Shown here: positions 9,472 through 17,911 of the stretch, piece by piece
How the letters are laid out: every line of letters starts with the position of its first letter
Numbering within the stretch: the stretch's first letter is position 1
From: Halopolyspora algeriensis
GTDB lineage: Bacteria; Actinomycetota; Actinomycetes; Mycobacteriales; Pseudonocardiaceae
DNA length: 64,000 nt
NCBI RefSeq assembly: GCF_003337235.1
Contig: NZ_QPJC01000001.1
Coordinates: forward strand, 641,419 to 705,418
Direction: 5' to 3'
Notes under the pieces: model-generated
Databases searched by the model: none
Seen by the model: the letters and a program-made list of their open reading frames with translations, nothing else
Told to the model about the DNA's origin: nothing
Position numbers and translations under genes: made by a program

Positions 9472-10395
9472 ATGAACGAGAGGGTGCCGCACAAGCTCAC
9501 CAGCGTGCTCAGCGAGAAGTTGTCCTCCCGGCTGCCCGCCAAGCTGGCCGAACGTGCCGAGCGCGGGCCCGTCGTGCCCGTCGTGAGATTGCACGGTGTG
9601 ATCACGCCGACGCCGTCACCGGTGAATCGGTCGTCGATCTCCCTGCACACCGTCGAGTCCGCTCTGACCAGAGCGTTCAGTCACGATCGAACGTCCGCGG
9701 TGGCACTGTCGATCAATTCTCCCGGCGGTGCGGCCACCCAATCGGCTCTGGTGGCCGAGCGAATCCGGGAGCTGGCCGAGTCGAAGAACGTGCCGGTGCT
9801 GACCTTCTGTGAGGACCTTGCCGCCTCGGGAGGGTACTGGCTGGCCTGCGCGGGCGACGAGGTCTATGCGCACTCGACCTCGATGGTCGGTTCGGTGGGT
9901 GTGGTCAGTGCCGGATTCGGGCTGGAGGGCCTGCTGGATCGCGTCGGGGTGGAGCGCCGGATACACACGGCCGGTAACCGCAAGGTGCGCCTGGACCCGT
10001 TCCGCCCGGAAAAGGAAGAGGACGTCGAGTGGCTGCAGTCGCTGCAGACGGAGATGCACGAGCAGTTCGCGGAGTGGATCCGCACCCGCCGTGGCGACAA
10101 ACTCGACGCTTCCGGTGACGAACTGTTCTCCGGGGAGGTGTGGTCCGGTGCTCGAGCGAAGGAGCTGGGGCTTGTCGACGGAACCGGCACGCTGCGCGAG
10201 ATCGTGCGCGAACGGTTCCCCGACGCGCACGTGGTGCAGGTCGAACCGCGTAAACCACTGCTTGCGCGCCTGGGTGTGAGTGGGCCCGGTAGTCGGTCCG
10301 GTGGTACGGGCATCGCCGCTGCCGCGGCCGGTTCGATGCTGGCGGCGGTCGACGAGCTGGAGCAGCGCGCTCTGTGGTCCCGATTCGGCCTGTGA
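9472..10395 (+). CDS. S49-family serine peptidase (SppA/SohB-like)
   Basis: 307 residues. The Clp-like fold motifs are present: SINSPGGAATQSALV for the oxyanion region, nucleophile Ser119 in EDLAASGGYWLA, MVGSVGVV, and general-base Lys171 in AGNRKVRLDPF. There is no obvious N-terminal membrane anchor, so it may be cytoplasmic or peripheral. It is 18 bases after the histidine kinase and probably cotranscribed. Family members degrade signal peptides or membrane-embedded fragments. Its place between a sensor kinase and its regulator is unusual and might mean it takes part in turnover of the sensor or transporter; that is inference. Confidence 0.9.
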   Translation: MNERVPHKLTSVLSEKLSSRLPAKLAERAERGPVVPVVRLHGVITPTPSPVNRSSISLHTVESALTRAFSHDRTSAVALSINSPGGAATQSALVAERIRELAESKNVPVLTFCEDLAASGGYWLACAGDEVYAHSTSMVGSVGVVSAGFGLEGLLDRVGVERRIHTAGNRKVRLDPFRPEKEEDVEWLQSLQTEMHEQFAEWIRTRRGDKLDASGDELFSGEVWSGARAKELGLVDGTGTLREIVRERFPDAHVVQVEPRKPLLARLGVSGPGSRSGGTGIAAAAAGSMLAAVDELEQRALWSRFGL

Positions 10396-10647
10396 CCGCG
10401 TGTGCCGGTTTTGACACCCCGCCGTTTCGGAGGTGAACGCGGGGTCGTAGGTTGAGCACCGTATGTGAGGCTCCGGTGGGCCGAACTGCCTGCTGCCGCA
10501 GGGCTGCTCGACGGACGAGACGGCTGTGCGTGGCCGGATCACGGCCGGTTCGGCAAGCGGGGTGGTGTTCCGGCACAGCGCGGCACGCCGGTGCCGGGCT
10601 TGATCGTGGACAGGATGTCCATCGGCACGGCAGGATATGGCGTTGCA

Positions 10648-11499
10648 GTGAGTATTCAGGAGCACACTTCGGGTCTCGTCGTCCTGGCGGTGGACGACGA
10701 GAGTGCCGGCCTGGACGAAATGAAGCATCTGCTCGAGAGCAACCCGCGAGTGGGTCGGGTCGTGACCGCTTCCGACGCACCCGAGGCACTGCGGCTGCTG
10801 CGCAGTGACGACGCGCGGCTCCGGTCGGGTGGTGCCGACGAGGCTGCTGTGGATGCGGTGTTCGCCGACGTGGCGATGCCGGGGCTGAGTGGGATGGAAC
10901 TGGCCCGGGTGGTCGTGGCGTTCAAGAATCCACCCGCCCTCGTGTTCATCACCGGGCACGAGGAGAACGCGCTGGAGGCTTTCGAGCTCGGCGCGATCGA
11001 CTACATCATGAAACCCGCCAATCCCGAGCGGGTGGATCGTGCTCTGCGGTTCGTCGAGCGGGTGACCGATCCTTCCGCCGGCTCGGACAGGCAGGTCGAA
11101 TCCGGGCGCGAGCGACGCGCGATCGAGGGGGGCGAGACCGACCCCCACGCCTTCATCACGGTCGAGCTGGGTGGCACCACGAAGCTGATTCCCCGCAAGT
11201 CGGTGTTGTGGGTCGAGGCTCAGGGCGACTACGCGCGGCTGCACACCACCGAGGGGTCGCACCTGGTGCGAATGCCGCTGGCCCAGCTGGAGGAACAGTG
11301 GGCGGAAGCGGGATTCGTCCGGATCCATCGCTCGTACCTGGTGGCGTTGGGCTTGGTCAGTGAGCTGCGGACGTCGTCGTCCGGACATTCGGTACTGCTG
11401 CGTACGGGTGGTGAGCTGCGGGAACTGCCGGTCAGTCGCCGCCACACCCGGGAGCTCAAGGACCGACTCGTGCACACCCCGCGCCCGGGGTGGGGTTGA
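10648..11499 (+). CDS. LytTR-type response regulator
   Basis: 283 residues from GTG 10648 (GGCAGGAT upstream). The ATG at 10615 would add 11 residues, and the frame is open further. The receiver domain begins VVLAVDDES, has phospho-acceptor Asp74 in FADVAMPGLSG, and Lys in DYIMKPANPERV. A LytTR DNA-binding domain follows (FITVELGGTTKLIPRKSVLWVEAQGDYARLHT ... FVRIHRSYLV). The receiver has a 10-residue insertion before its phospho-site strand (RSDDARLRSGGADEA). It pairs with the LytS-type kinase at 8182. The downstream small membrane protein and symporter are the likely targets. Confidence 0.92.
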   Translation: MSIQEHTSGLVVLAVDDESAGLDEMKHLLESNPRVGRVVTASDAPEALRLLRSDDARLRSGGADEAAVDAVFADVAMPGLSGMELARVVVAFKNPPALVFITGHEENALEAFELGAIDYIMKPANPERVDRALRFVERVTDPSAGSDRQVESGRERRAIEGGETDPHAFITVELGGTTKLIPRKSVLWVEAQGDYARLHTTEGSHLVRMPLAQLEEQWAEAGFVRIHRSYLVALGLVSELRTSSSGHSVLLRTGGELRELPVSRRHTRELKDRLVHTPRPGWG

Positions 11500-11500
11500 G

Positions 11501-11896
11501 ATGACGACGGGCAGGGATTCCGAAGCGACCGATCCGCGCGTGCCGCGCCGAAAGCGTGTGGTGCTGGCCGACCGCCGAGGCACCCGCGAGATTCCCCGCA
11601 CGATGATGGAACTGGAGGAGCAGAACAGCGTCGGTGAGGCGCTGGTGAGTCACCTGATGAAGGTGCAGTTGCGCAGCTCGCTGCTCCTGGCGGGGATCAT
11701 CGCCGTGGCACTGTGCGGCCTGCCGGTGCTGTTCTGGCTCGTCCCCGCGGTCGCGGAGGCGACCGTGTTCGGGGTGAGCCTGCCCTGGCTGCTGTTGGGG
11801 GTGTTGCCGTTCCCTTTCATGGTGTTGATCGGCTACCTCAGCACGCGCGATGCCGAGCGGCACGAGCGCGAGTTTCTGCGAATGGTGGAGAAGTAG
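11501..11896 (+). CDS. Small two-TM membrane protein, likely symporter partner
   Basis: 131 residues; the ATG lies one base after the stop of the LytTR gene, so the two are surely cotranscribed. After a basic N-terminus (PRRKRVVLADRRGTREIPRTM) come two membrane segments (LLLAGIIAVALCGLPVLFWLV and LPWLLLGVLPFPFMVLIGYL) and a charged tail. This is the shape of the small DUF485/DUF4212-like subunits encoded next to sodium/solute symporters. The symporter gene follows 98 bases later. Function as an accessory subunit is inference from position and topology. Confidence 0.75.
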   Translation: MTTGRDSEATDPRVPRRKRVVLADRRGTREIPRTMMELEEQNSVGEALVSHLMKVQLRSSLLLAGIIAVALCGLPVLFWLVPAVAEATVFGVSLPWLLLGVLPFPFMVLIGYLSTRDAERHEREFLRMVEK

Positions 11897-11994
11897 TGCT
11901 CGCCGGTGGTCGCCCGAGTCGGGGCCCCGCGCGGCACGGTGGTGCATGGATCACCCGTGCGTGGTGAGAAACCGACCCTGACAGGGGCAGCGAG

Positions 11995-13788
11995 ATGGAA
12001 CCGGATCTCTGGGCGCTCGGCGGCATCGCCGTGCTCGCCGCGGTGACGTTCACGCTCGCGGCCCGGGGAGCGGGGAGCGCACGCACCACATCGGACTTCT
12101 TGGCCGCGCGCCGCACGGTGGGCGTGGAACGCAACGCGACGGCGATCTCCGGTGAGTACCTGTCGGCGGCATCGTTTCTCGGTGTCGCGGGGCTGGTGCT
12201 CAAGGACGGTGTGCAGGCCCTGTGGTACCCGATCGGTTTCACCGCCGGATACCTGGTGCTGATGCTGTTCGTGGCCGCGCCCCTGCGCCGGTCCGGGGCC
12301 TACACGCTGCCTGATTTCGTCCAGGCACGGCTGGACTCGTACCGGCTGCGGCAACTGGCGACCGTACTGGTGGTGCTGATCGGCTGGCTGTATCTGGTCC
12401 CGCAGTTGCAGGCGGCCGGGCTGACCCTGTCGACGATCACGGACATGCCGTACTGGAGCGGGATCGTGGTGGTGGCGGTCCTCGTGCTGCTCGGCGTGCT
12501 CGGCGGGATGCGCGCGGCCACCCTGGTGCAGGCGTTCCAGTACTGGGTGAAGTTGTGTGCGATCACCGTGCCCGCCTTCGTGCTGTGCCTGGTGTTCCTG
12601 GACGGGGACTCGCAGCATCGGCGCGGGCTCGACGAGGCGGTGCCGCCGGTGTTCGAACGGGACACCACGGTGCGCCTGTCCATCGATGTGCGGCTGCAGG
12701 TCACCGAACCGGTGTGGTTGCGGGTCGAGGGCGGTACCGGCGCGGGTGTGCTCGGCGACGATCCTGCGCCGGGGCCGAGCAGTGTCTACGTCTCCCCGGG
12801 GGAGTATCCGGTTTCGGCGGGTACCGAGTTGCGGTTTCCCGCGGGTGCGCCGGTTCCGGTGGTCGACGATGCGGTAGCGGAAAACCGGTCCTGGCTGCTG
12901 CCGCAGGACGATGGCGCTCGCGGCCTGTTCGAGACGTACTCGCTGATCCTGGCGACCTTTCTGGGCACGATGGGACTACCGCACGTTCTGGTGCGCTTCT
13001 ACACGAACCCGAGTGGGCACGCCGCCCGGCGTACGACGCTGTTCGTACTCGCCCTGCTCGGCGCGTTCTACCTGTTCCCGACGGTGTTCGGCCTGCTGTC
13101 GCGGTTCCATGCGCCCCAGTTGCTGGTCACGGGCAGAACCGATGCGGCGGTGCTGCAGCTTCCCGGTGCGATGCTCGGCAACTGGGCCGGTGGGCTGCTC
13201 GGTGCCATCACGGCGGCGGGTGCGTTCGCGGCGTTCCTGGCCACGTCCGGCGGCCTGGTGATGAGCGTGGTGGGAGTGCTGTCCGATGATGTCCTGCCGG
13301 GTCGGACATGGGACGTGCGGCTGATCTCGCTGGGGGCGGCGGCGATCCCGGCCGCCCTGGCCCTGAGCGCGATGGGCAGGGACATCGCGCAGAGTGTGGG
13401 ACTGGCCTTCGCGATGGCGGCGTCCACGTTCTTTCCGTTGCTGGTGCTGGGCGTCTGGTGGCGCCGCCTGACGGCGGCCGGGGCGGCAGCCGGGCTGCTG
13501 ACCGGTGGTTCCCTGGTGCTGGCGGCGGTCGTGCTGGGGATGTTCGTGGCGGACACGCAGAGCTGGTGGGCGACGGTGCTGCAGCAGCCGGCGGCGATCA
13601 CGGTGCCGATCGCGTTTCTGGTGACGTTCGTGGTCAGCCGTGCCACCCGGCACCGGGTACCGCCGGGGACCGCGCGTGTGATGTTGCGGATGCACGCCCC
13701 GGACCGGCTGGGTTTCGTCCACGATCGGTTGGAGTCCTCCGGCGGCGAGGGCGGGCAGCCGCATGCGCGGGGACGTCACCACCGCTGA
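11995..13788 (+). CDS. Sodium/solute symporter (SSS family, ActP/VC_2705-like)
   Basis: 597 residues with about 13 membrane segments. The start LAARRTVGVERNATAISGEYLSAASFLGVAGL is the SSS signature, including the unwound TM1 region, and GMRAATLVQAFQYWVKL is also typical. Between two helices (residues ~200-300) sits a soluble ~100-residue insertion rich in Pro, Gly and Glu, likely outside the membrane. Members of this branch carry acetate, pyruvate or other short carboxylates. GGCAGCGAG precedes the ATG. The LytS/LytTR pair upstream likely controls it. Exact substrate is unknown. Confidence 0.88.
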   Translation: MEPDLWALGGIAVLAAVTFTLAARGAGSARTTSDFLAARRTVGVERNATAISGEYLSAASFLGVAGLVLKDGVQALWYPIGFTAGYLVLMLFVAAPLRRSGAYTLPDFVQARLDSYRLRQLATVLVVLIGWLYLVPQLQAAGLTLSTITDMPYWSGIVVVAVLVLLGVLGGMRAATLVQAFQYWVKLCAITVPAFVLCLVFLDGDSQHRRGLDEAVPPVFERDTTVRLSIDVRLQVTEPVWLRVEGGTGAGVLGDDPAPGPSSVYVSPGEYPVSAGTELRFPAGAPVPVVDDAVAENRSWLLPQDDGARGLFETYSLILATFLGTMGLPHVLVRFYTNPSGHAARRTTLFVLALLGAFYLFPTVFGLLSRFHAPQLLVTGRTDAAVLQLPGAMLGNWAGGLLGAITAAGAFAAFLATSGGLVMSVVGVLSDDVLPGRTWDVRLISLGAAAIPAALALSAMGRDIAQSVGLAFAMAASTFFPLLVLGVWWRRLTAAGAAAGLLTGGSLVLAAVVLGMFVADTQSWWATVLQQPAAITVPIAFLVTFVVSRATRHRVPPGTARVMLRMHAPDRLGFVHDRLESSGGEGGQPHARGRHHR

Positions 13789-13844
13789 GGGCACCGCCCG
13801 GATGTCGGCTCAGTGACCCCTGGCCGAATTCCCGGAGCACCCTC

Positions 13845-14450
13845 TCACGTCCCGGAATCCGGGGTGGCGGCATGCCACGGCAAGGGCGAACCGTCCTCTC
13901 GCCTGCTGCGCTCGCGTTCTTTCATCTCCGCTTCGTAGACGTGCCGCCGGCCGCCCAGGAGCAGTCGACGGGCGTGCTGCTCGTGTCTGCGGAAGCAGCT
14001 CCAGTAGCCGTCGTCGTAGTCCTCGACGATCTGGTAGGTCCATCTGCCCGGAAGGACATTGCGCCCCACCAGTTCCCGTTCGATCTCGGCGGCGAGCTCG
14101 ACGTGTCCGCTGCGGCGCAGCTGCTCCACTCCCTCGGCGAGCTTGGCGTCGGCCGCACCGGTCAACTGGTGGAAGTCGTAGAGACGCCCGCGGGCGCGTT
14201 CGACGGTTTCCAATGCCTCGGTCACCGTGCCCACCGCGGTCAGCGTGGCATCGTCGACCCCTTCCGGGCGGCGATGGTGCGGTGCCGATTGGTCGGTCTC
14301 TCCGGCGGCGTGTTCGCTCTCGCCGACGGGCCCTTCCCCGGTCGGCTCGCTGCCTGCCGGGGAGGGACTGTCCGGTGGGGACTGCCGAGCTTCCCGCTCG
14401 ACCGGGTGGCGCCCGCCGGCCATCGGATCGCTGCGGATCTCCTCGGCCAT
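13845..14450 (-). CDS. Actinobacterial hypothetical protein, 201 aa
   Basis: From the ATG at 14450 the protein starts MAEEIRSDPMAGG, has an acidic/Ser/Pro-rich disordered stretch, then a helical domain (LETVERARGRLYDFHQLTG ... LAEGVEQLRRSGH, WTYQIVEDYDDGYWSCFR). It ends in a basic helix with several Glu/Arg (YEAEMKERERSRREDGSPL). No enzyme motif is visible. The compact part looks like a conserved actinobacterial protein with invariant aromatic residues, but I cannot name it. It is convergent with the symporter gene, 56 bases away. Confidence 0.6.
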   Translation of the reverse strand: MAEEIRSDPMAGGRHPVEREARQSPPDSPSPAGSEPTGEGPVGESEHAAGETDQSAPHHRRPEGVDDATLTAVGTVTEALETVERARGRLYDFHQLTGAADAKLAEGVEQLRRSGHVELAAEIERELVGRNVLPGRWTYQIVEDYDDGYWSCFRRHEQHARRLLLGGRRHVYEAEMKERERSRREDGSPLPWHAATPDSGT

Positions 14451-14635
14451 CGCGCGTCCCGTCCTTTCGTGCGGTTGCGGTGACCCGTACCACTCGTCGC
14501 AGTGTGGCACAGGTGGAGTTCGGTCACCGGATTCCCGCGCGCGCCGGATCCACCGAGCCAGGTGGCTCGGGTGCTTCCGAAATCCGGGCGGGCACCCTCG
14601 CGGAGAAACCGCGGGATCCGTGGCAGCATCGGGGT

Positions 14636-14989
14636 GTGACTACACCGATGCACGGCCGGGTTCCCGGAGTGCACCCCGAGGAACTTCCGGCGGAACTGCC
14701 GCAGGGCGCGCTGCTCGATGTTCGCGAACGCGACGAGTGGGAGGCCGGACACGCGCCCGGTGCGGTGCATATCCCGATGAGTGAACTCCCGGAACGGCTC
14801 GACGAGATTCCGGAGGTCGACCAGCTCTACGTCGTGTGCCGCTCCGGCGGGCGCTCGTCCAAGGTGACCGCCTACCTCAATGCGAACGGCTGGGATGCGG
14901 TCAATGTCGAGCGCGGGATGAACGGCTGGGCCGCCGGTGGGCGGCCGGTGGTCGCCGACAACCCCGACAGCGAGCCGTACGTGCTGTGA
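14636..14989 (+). CDS. Rhodanese-like sulfurtransferase domain protein
   Basis: 117 residues from GTG 14636 (ATG 14648 is an alternative). The single rhodanese domain has LLDVRERDEWEAGHAPGAVH and the active-site loop CRSGGRSS, whose Cys would carry the persulfide. Single-domain rhodaneses move sulfane sulfur between small thiols and proteins in the cytosol. The last 4 bases (GTGA) overlap the start of the DUF4328 gene, implying translational coupling. Confidence 0.88.
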   Translation: MTTPMHGRVPGVHPEELPAELPQGALLDVRERDEWEAGHAPGAVHIPMSELPERLDEIPEVDQLYVVCRSGGRSSKVTAYLNANGWDAVNVERGMNGWAAGGRPVVADNPDSEPYVL

Positions 14990-15903
14990 GGCGGCAGTCG
15001 CCCGGTTCCGGTGTCCCGGTGGAGTGGGTGGCCACTCCACCGGGTGGGCAGCGCCCGCCACGGAGGCGGAGCGCACTGCGCCGCTACACCGGCCCGCCGT
15101 CCTACCCGTCCGTACCGCGCTGGGGGTTTCCGCAGGTGGCGTGGCGGTGGCCGCTGGCGTTGCCCAACCGCACCCGTGTCGATCCGGCTGAACGGGTGCA
15201 GTCGCTGTCGGCCACGGCGACCTCGGTGCTGTGGACCACGGCCGGCCTCGCCGGGGTGGCCACCGCCGCGGAGTTGTGGCGTTATGCGCTGCTGCTGCGC
15301 AGTCGGAACGAGGCCCTGTCGCGGTCCCTTCTCGCCTTCTCGGATGCGCTCGTGATCACGGCGGGAATGCTGACCTGGGTCGTGGGGATGCTCAGCGGTG
15401 TGGCCGTGGTGCTGTGGGCGCTGCGAGCGCGCGCCTGCGCGGCCGCGCGGGCCGGTGTGCGTCCCGCGCGTTCGGACGCGGAGTTCGTCGCCGGGGTGCT
15501 GGTACCGGGCCTGAATCTGTTCGTGCCCGGTTCGGCGTTGGCCGAGCTGGAGCACACTGCTCTCGTTCCCGAGCACGTTCGTGATCCGGGCACGCGTCCG
15601 AAGCCGTCCTGGTTGGTGCGGCTGTGGTGGTCGGCCTGGGCTGCGAGTGTGGTTCTCGGCTGGGTGACGTTCCTGTGGGGGTTCACCGAGGGGGTGCAGG
15701 CGCTGGCCAACGGGGTGGTGCTGCATGCCTGGACCAACGCCGCGGTGGTTGTGCTGGCCGTGGTGACCATCCGCGTCGTCAAGTACCTCACGCGGCTGCT
15801 CGTACCGGTGGACACCACCGCGATCCCCCGTCTGCGCGTGTTGGGGGTGCGTGGCGCTCCCACGCCTCCACGTCCGGAGCGCTCCGCCGTCGCTCCGCGC
15901 TGA
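14986..15903 (+). CDS. DUF4328-type multi-pass membrane protein
   Basis: 305 residues from GTG 14986, which overlaps the rhodanese stop in a GTGA. The first ~60 residues are Pro/Arg-rich (GGQRPPRRRSALRRYTGPPSYPS). Four hydrophobic segments follow: ATSVLWTTAGLAGVATAAEL, ITAGMLTWVVGMLSGVAVVLW, WSAWAASVVLGWVTFLWGF and TNAAVVVLAVVTIRVV. The motif VAGVLVPGLNLFVPGSALAEL lies between segments 2 and 3 and is typical of DUF4328 proteins. No function is known for this family. Start choice rests on the overlap, since no clear ribosome site is present. Confidence 0.75.
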   Translation: MRRQSPGSGVPVEWVATPPGGQRPPRRRSALRRYTGPPSYPSVPRWGFPQVAWRWPLALPNRTRVDPAERVQSLSATATSVLWTTAGLAGVATAAELWRYALLLRSRNEALSRSLLAFSDALVITAGMLTWVVGMLSGVAVVLWALRARACAAARAGVRPARSDAEFVAGVLVPGLNLFVPGSALAELEHTALVPEHVRDPGTRPKPSWLVRLWWSAWAASVVLGWVTFLWGFTEGVQALANGVVLHAWTNAAVVVLAVVTIRVVKYLTRLLVPVDTTAIPRLRVLGVRGAPTPPRPERSAVAPR

Positions 15904-16066
15904 CCGCGACCCGGGTCGGTGATTCGCGCGCCGACCGCCGTTTCCGGTCGGCGCACCCGTGTCGAACCGGTGATAGCGTCTCGGTCACTCCGAGGCCGCA
16001 GATCACCCCGCGAAAGCGGGCGACGATGACCGGTGAGTCGGCAATGTCCAGGTGAGGAGGAATCCG

Positions 16067-17023
16067 GTGGCGAAGCGAACGGTGGCCGAGCAGCCGGGTA
16101 CCGAGGGTGGCACAGGGCGGCGGCAGCCGTGCCCGTGCGGCTCGGGCAAGCGCTACAAGGCGTGCCATGGTGCGGCCGGTGGTGCCGCGAACGTGATCGT
16201 GTCCCGCCCGTTCGCGGGGTTGGCGGCCGAGTGCGAACTCGTGGCGTTGCGGGAGTTCGTGCCCTCGGCGACGGCGAAGTTGTCGCTGCGGTCCGGTGAC
16301 CGCGTGGTCACACTGGCCACGGTGCTGCCGATGGCCGCGGCGGCCATGGTGCGCAGCGACGGGCAGGCGTTCGTGGGCTTGCAGGTTCAGACCCGCTCCG
16401 GCGATGTCAGCCGGGACCTGGCGCGAGCCGTGGAGTGGGCGCAGCAGGCCGAGCCCGGTGCTTCGCTGCCTGCAGTGGGCCCGGAGGACGCCCCGGAGGG
16501 CACCGTACCGGCACGGTTGCAGGATCTCGTCGATCCGGATGCGCTGCTCGACGCCGAGTTGTACGACGACTTCTCCTGGTGGATGCCCGACGACGTGGAG
16601 CCCACGGGTGACGTGGCGCTGTCGCTGGAGCGGGCCAACGCGGCGATCATGCCGACCCGGCGGCTCGACGCCGAGGGCGTGCACTCGGCGTACTGGGTGG
16701 ATGCGGGAGAGAAGGCGCATGTGCGCTGGGTGCGGCCGGATCCGGAGGAGCAGCTGCTGGCCGCGCTGGCTCGGTTGTCGGCGCGGGGAGAGCTCGCCCT
16801 GGATGCCGACAGCCGCTATGCGGGCTCCTTCCGGGCGCACGGGCTGCTCGTGCCGGTGTGGGACGTGGACCGGGAGAAGCACGCGCGCGAGTGGGAGCAG
16901 CCCGCGGCGGCGATGGGCCACCGCCTGGAGGAGGTGCTCACCTCGCTCGATTCCGAGCCGCTCGATGCGGCCGAACGCCGTGCCAGGGAGGGGTTGCGCG
17001 GTCGTCAGATCACCGTCCGCTGA
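16067..17023 (+). CDS. DUF5926 family protein with N-terminal SEC-C zinc motif
   Basis: 318 residues from GTG 16067, preceded by a full GAGGAGG site. Near the N-terminus, QPCPCGSGKRYKACHG is a SEC-C zinc-binding motif (CxC...CH) as found at the C-terminus of SecA. The rest is the actinobacterial DUF5926 domain (VSRPFAGLAAECELVALREFVPS, SWWMPDDVEP, then a C-terminal alpha-helical region with WDVDREKHAREWE). The zinc motif suggests contact with SecB-like proteins, ribosomes or nucleic acid. No enzymatic site is apparent. The convergent ferritin gene is separated by a strong hairpin. Confidence 0.85.
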   Translation: MAKRTVAEQPGTEGGTGRRQPCPCGSGKRYKACHGAAGGAANVIVSRPFAGLAAECELVALREFVPSATAKLSLRSGDRVVTLATVLPMAAAAMVRSDGQAFVGLQVQTRSGDVSRDLARAVEWAQQAEPGASLPAVGPEDAPEGTVPARLQDLVDPDALLDAELYDDFSWWMPDDVEPTGDVALSLERANAAIMPTRRLDAEGVHSAYWVDAGEKAHVRWVRPDPEEQLLAALARLSARGELALDADSRYAGSFRAHGLLVPVWDVDREKHAREWEQPAAAMGHRLEEVLTSLDSEPLDAAERRAREGLRGRQITVR

Positions 17024-17073
17024 GGCAGCGGCCCCCTGAGGCAGGGGCCTGTGCAGTGACAGGGCCGGTCGCA

Positions 17074-17116
17074 GCGGCGCCGGCGGAGCCGGAGTTTCCG
17101 GCTCCGCCGGCGCCGC
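17074..17116. terminator. 19-bp perfect hairpin between convergent genes
   Basis: Arms at 17074-17092 and 17098-17116 are exact reverse complements (GGCGCCGGCGGAGCCGG core) with a 5-base loop AGTTT. It lies between the stops of the DUF5926 gene (plus) and ferritin gene (minus), so it can end transcription from both sides. No T-tract follows. Confidence 0.7.
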
Positions 17117-17122
17117 CGTGAG

Positions 17123-17683
17123 TCACACGGCGCCCCCGGCAGCAGGCGGTGCGGTCGGGTCCTCCCCGTGCTCCCCGACGCCTTCGCGGGCGAGGAAGTT
17201 CTCCACCTCGAACATGTTGCCCTTCGCTCGATCGACGACGGTCAGCAGGGTGGACATCTGGGAGACCTCTTCGACCTGCTCCTTGAGGAACCACTGCACG
17301 AACTGCTCGCCGATGTAATTTCCCTCGTCGCGCGCGGCCTTGGCGAGGGTGGTGATCTCCTCGGTGACCTCGCGCTCCTGCTCCAGCGCGAGAGCGACGA
17401 GTTCACGGGTCTCGGTGAAGTCGTTGCGGACGCTCTCGGTAGCGGGAATCGTCGGCTTGATGTCGTTGTCCATGAGGAACCGGACGATCATCATGGCATG
17501 GTTGCGCTCCTCGAGAGCCTGCCGGTAGAAGTGCGCGGCCAGGCGGGGCAGGTCCTCGCTGTCGAACCACACCGCCACCGCGATGTACTGCTGCGAGGCG
17601 GTGAACTCGTTGCGGACCTGATCCTGGAGAAGTTCGTTGAACCTCGATTCCTGACGTTCGATCCTCTTCGTGCTCAAAGCCAT
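17123..17683 (-). CDS. bfrB: Ferritin (BfrB/Ftn-like iron storage)
   Basis: 186 residues from the ATG at 17683 (an ATG 15 bases further upstream would add MYIRG). The four-helix ferritin has the ferroxidase ligands in DQVRNEFTASQQYIA, LEERNHAMMIVRFL and EQFVQWFLKEQVEEV. The pattern FDSEDLPRLAAHFYRQALEERNHAMM is almost that of mycobacterial BfrB, including the C-terminal tail after FLAREGV. It oxidises Fe(II) and stores it in a 24-mer cage in the cytosol. The upstream region is AT-richer and holds a candidate iron-regulator site (17817-17833), in line with iron-dependent control of this family. Confidence 0.93.
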   Translation of the reverse strand: MALSTKRIERQESRFNELLQDQVRNEFTASQQYIAVAVWFDSEDLPRLAAHFYRQALEERNHAMMIVRFLMDNDIKPTIPATESVRNDFTETRELVALALEQEREVTEEITTLAKAARDEGNYIGEQFVQWFLKEQVEEVSQMSTLLTVVDRAKGNMFEVENFLAREGVGEHGEDPTAPPAAGGAV

Positions 17684-17816
17684 ACCGCGAATATACATCA
17701 GAATTTTGCCGGTGTTTCAAATAAGGGTGTCCTCAAAAAAGTTTGCCTCACCTGAGAGAAGAGGGTTTCGCCAAGAAAAGCCTGTCCTTGCTCGAGACAG
17801 GGTTGCCTTGCCGGGT

Positions 17817-17833
17817 GAAGGCGAGCCTTACCG
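17817..17833. promoter_or_regulatory. Candidate IdeR/DtxR-like box upstream of ferritin gene
   Basis: GAAGGCGAGCCTTACC contains the inverted repeat AAGGC-GA-GCCTT (17818-17829), matching 11 of 15 positions of the clear iron box at 34763-34777. It lies about 135 bases before the ferritin start, a distance seen where IdeR activates mycobacterial bfrB. Related half-sites (TTTGCCTCACC near 17752, TTGCCTTGCC near 17803) lie closer. This is a weak match and the role is inference. Confidence 0.35.
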
Positions 17834-17911
17834 TATTCCTGCGGAATTTTGGGCCGCTGTGCTCGATGCCGACCACAATTGTGTAATCCTGCGCACAGGA
17901 GCCTTGCTCTC

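Noticed and set aside
9616..11601. 661-codon minus-strand frame across the S49 and LytTR genes
   Set aside because: It crosses two real plus-strand genes and an intergenic gap, and shows no protein-like pattern; a codon-bias shadow.
13308..14483. 391-codon plus-strand frame over the symporter end and the opposite hypothetical gene
   Set aside because: It runs through the 3' end of the symporter gene in the wrong frame and then antisense to the 201-aa gene; composition is that of a shadow.
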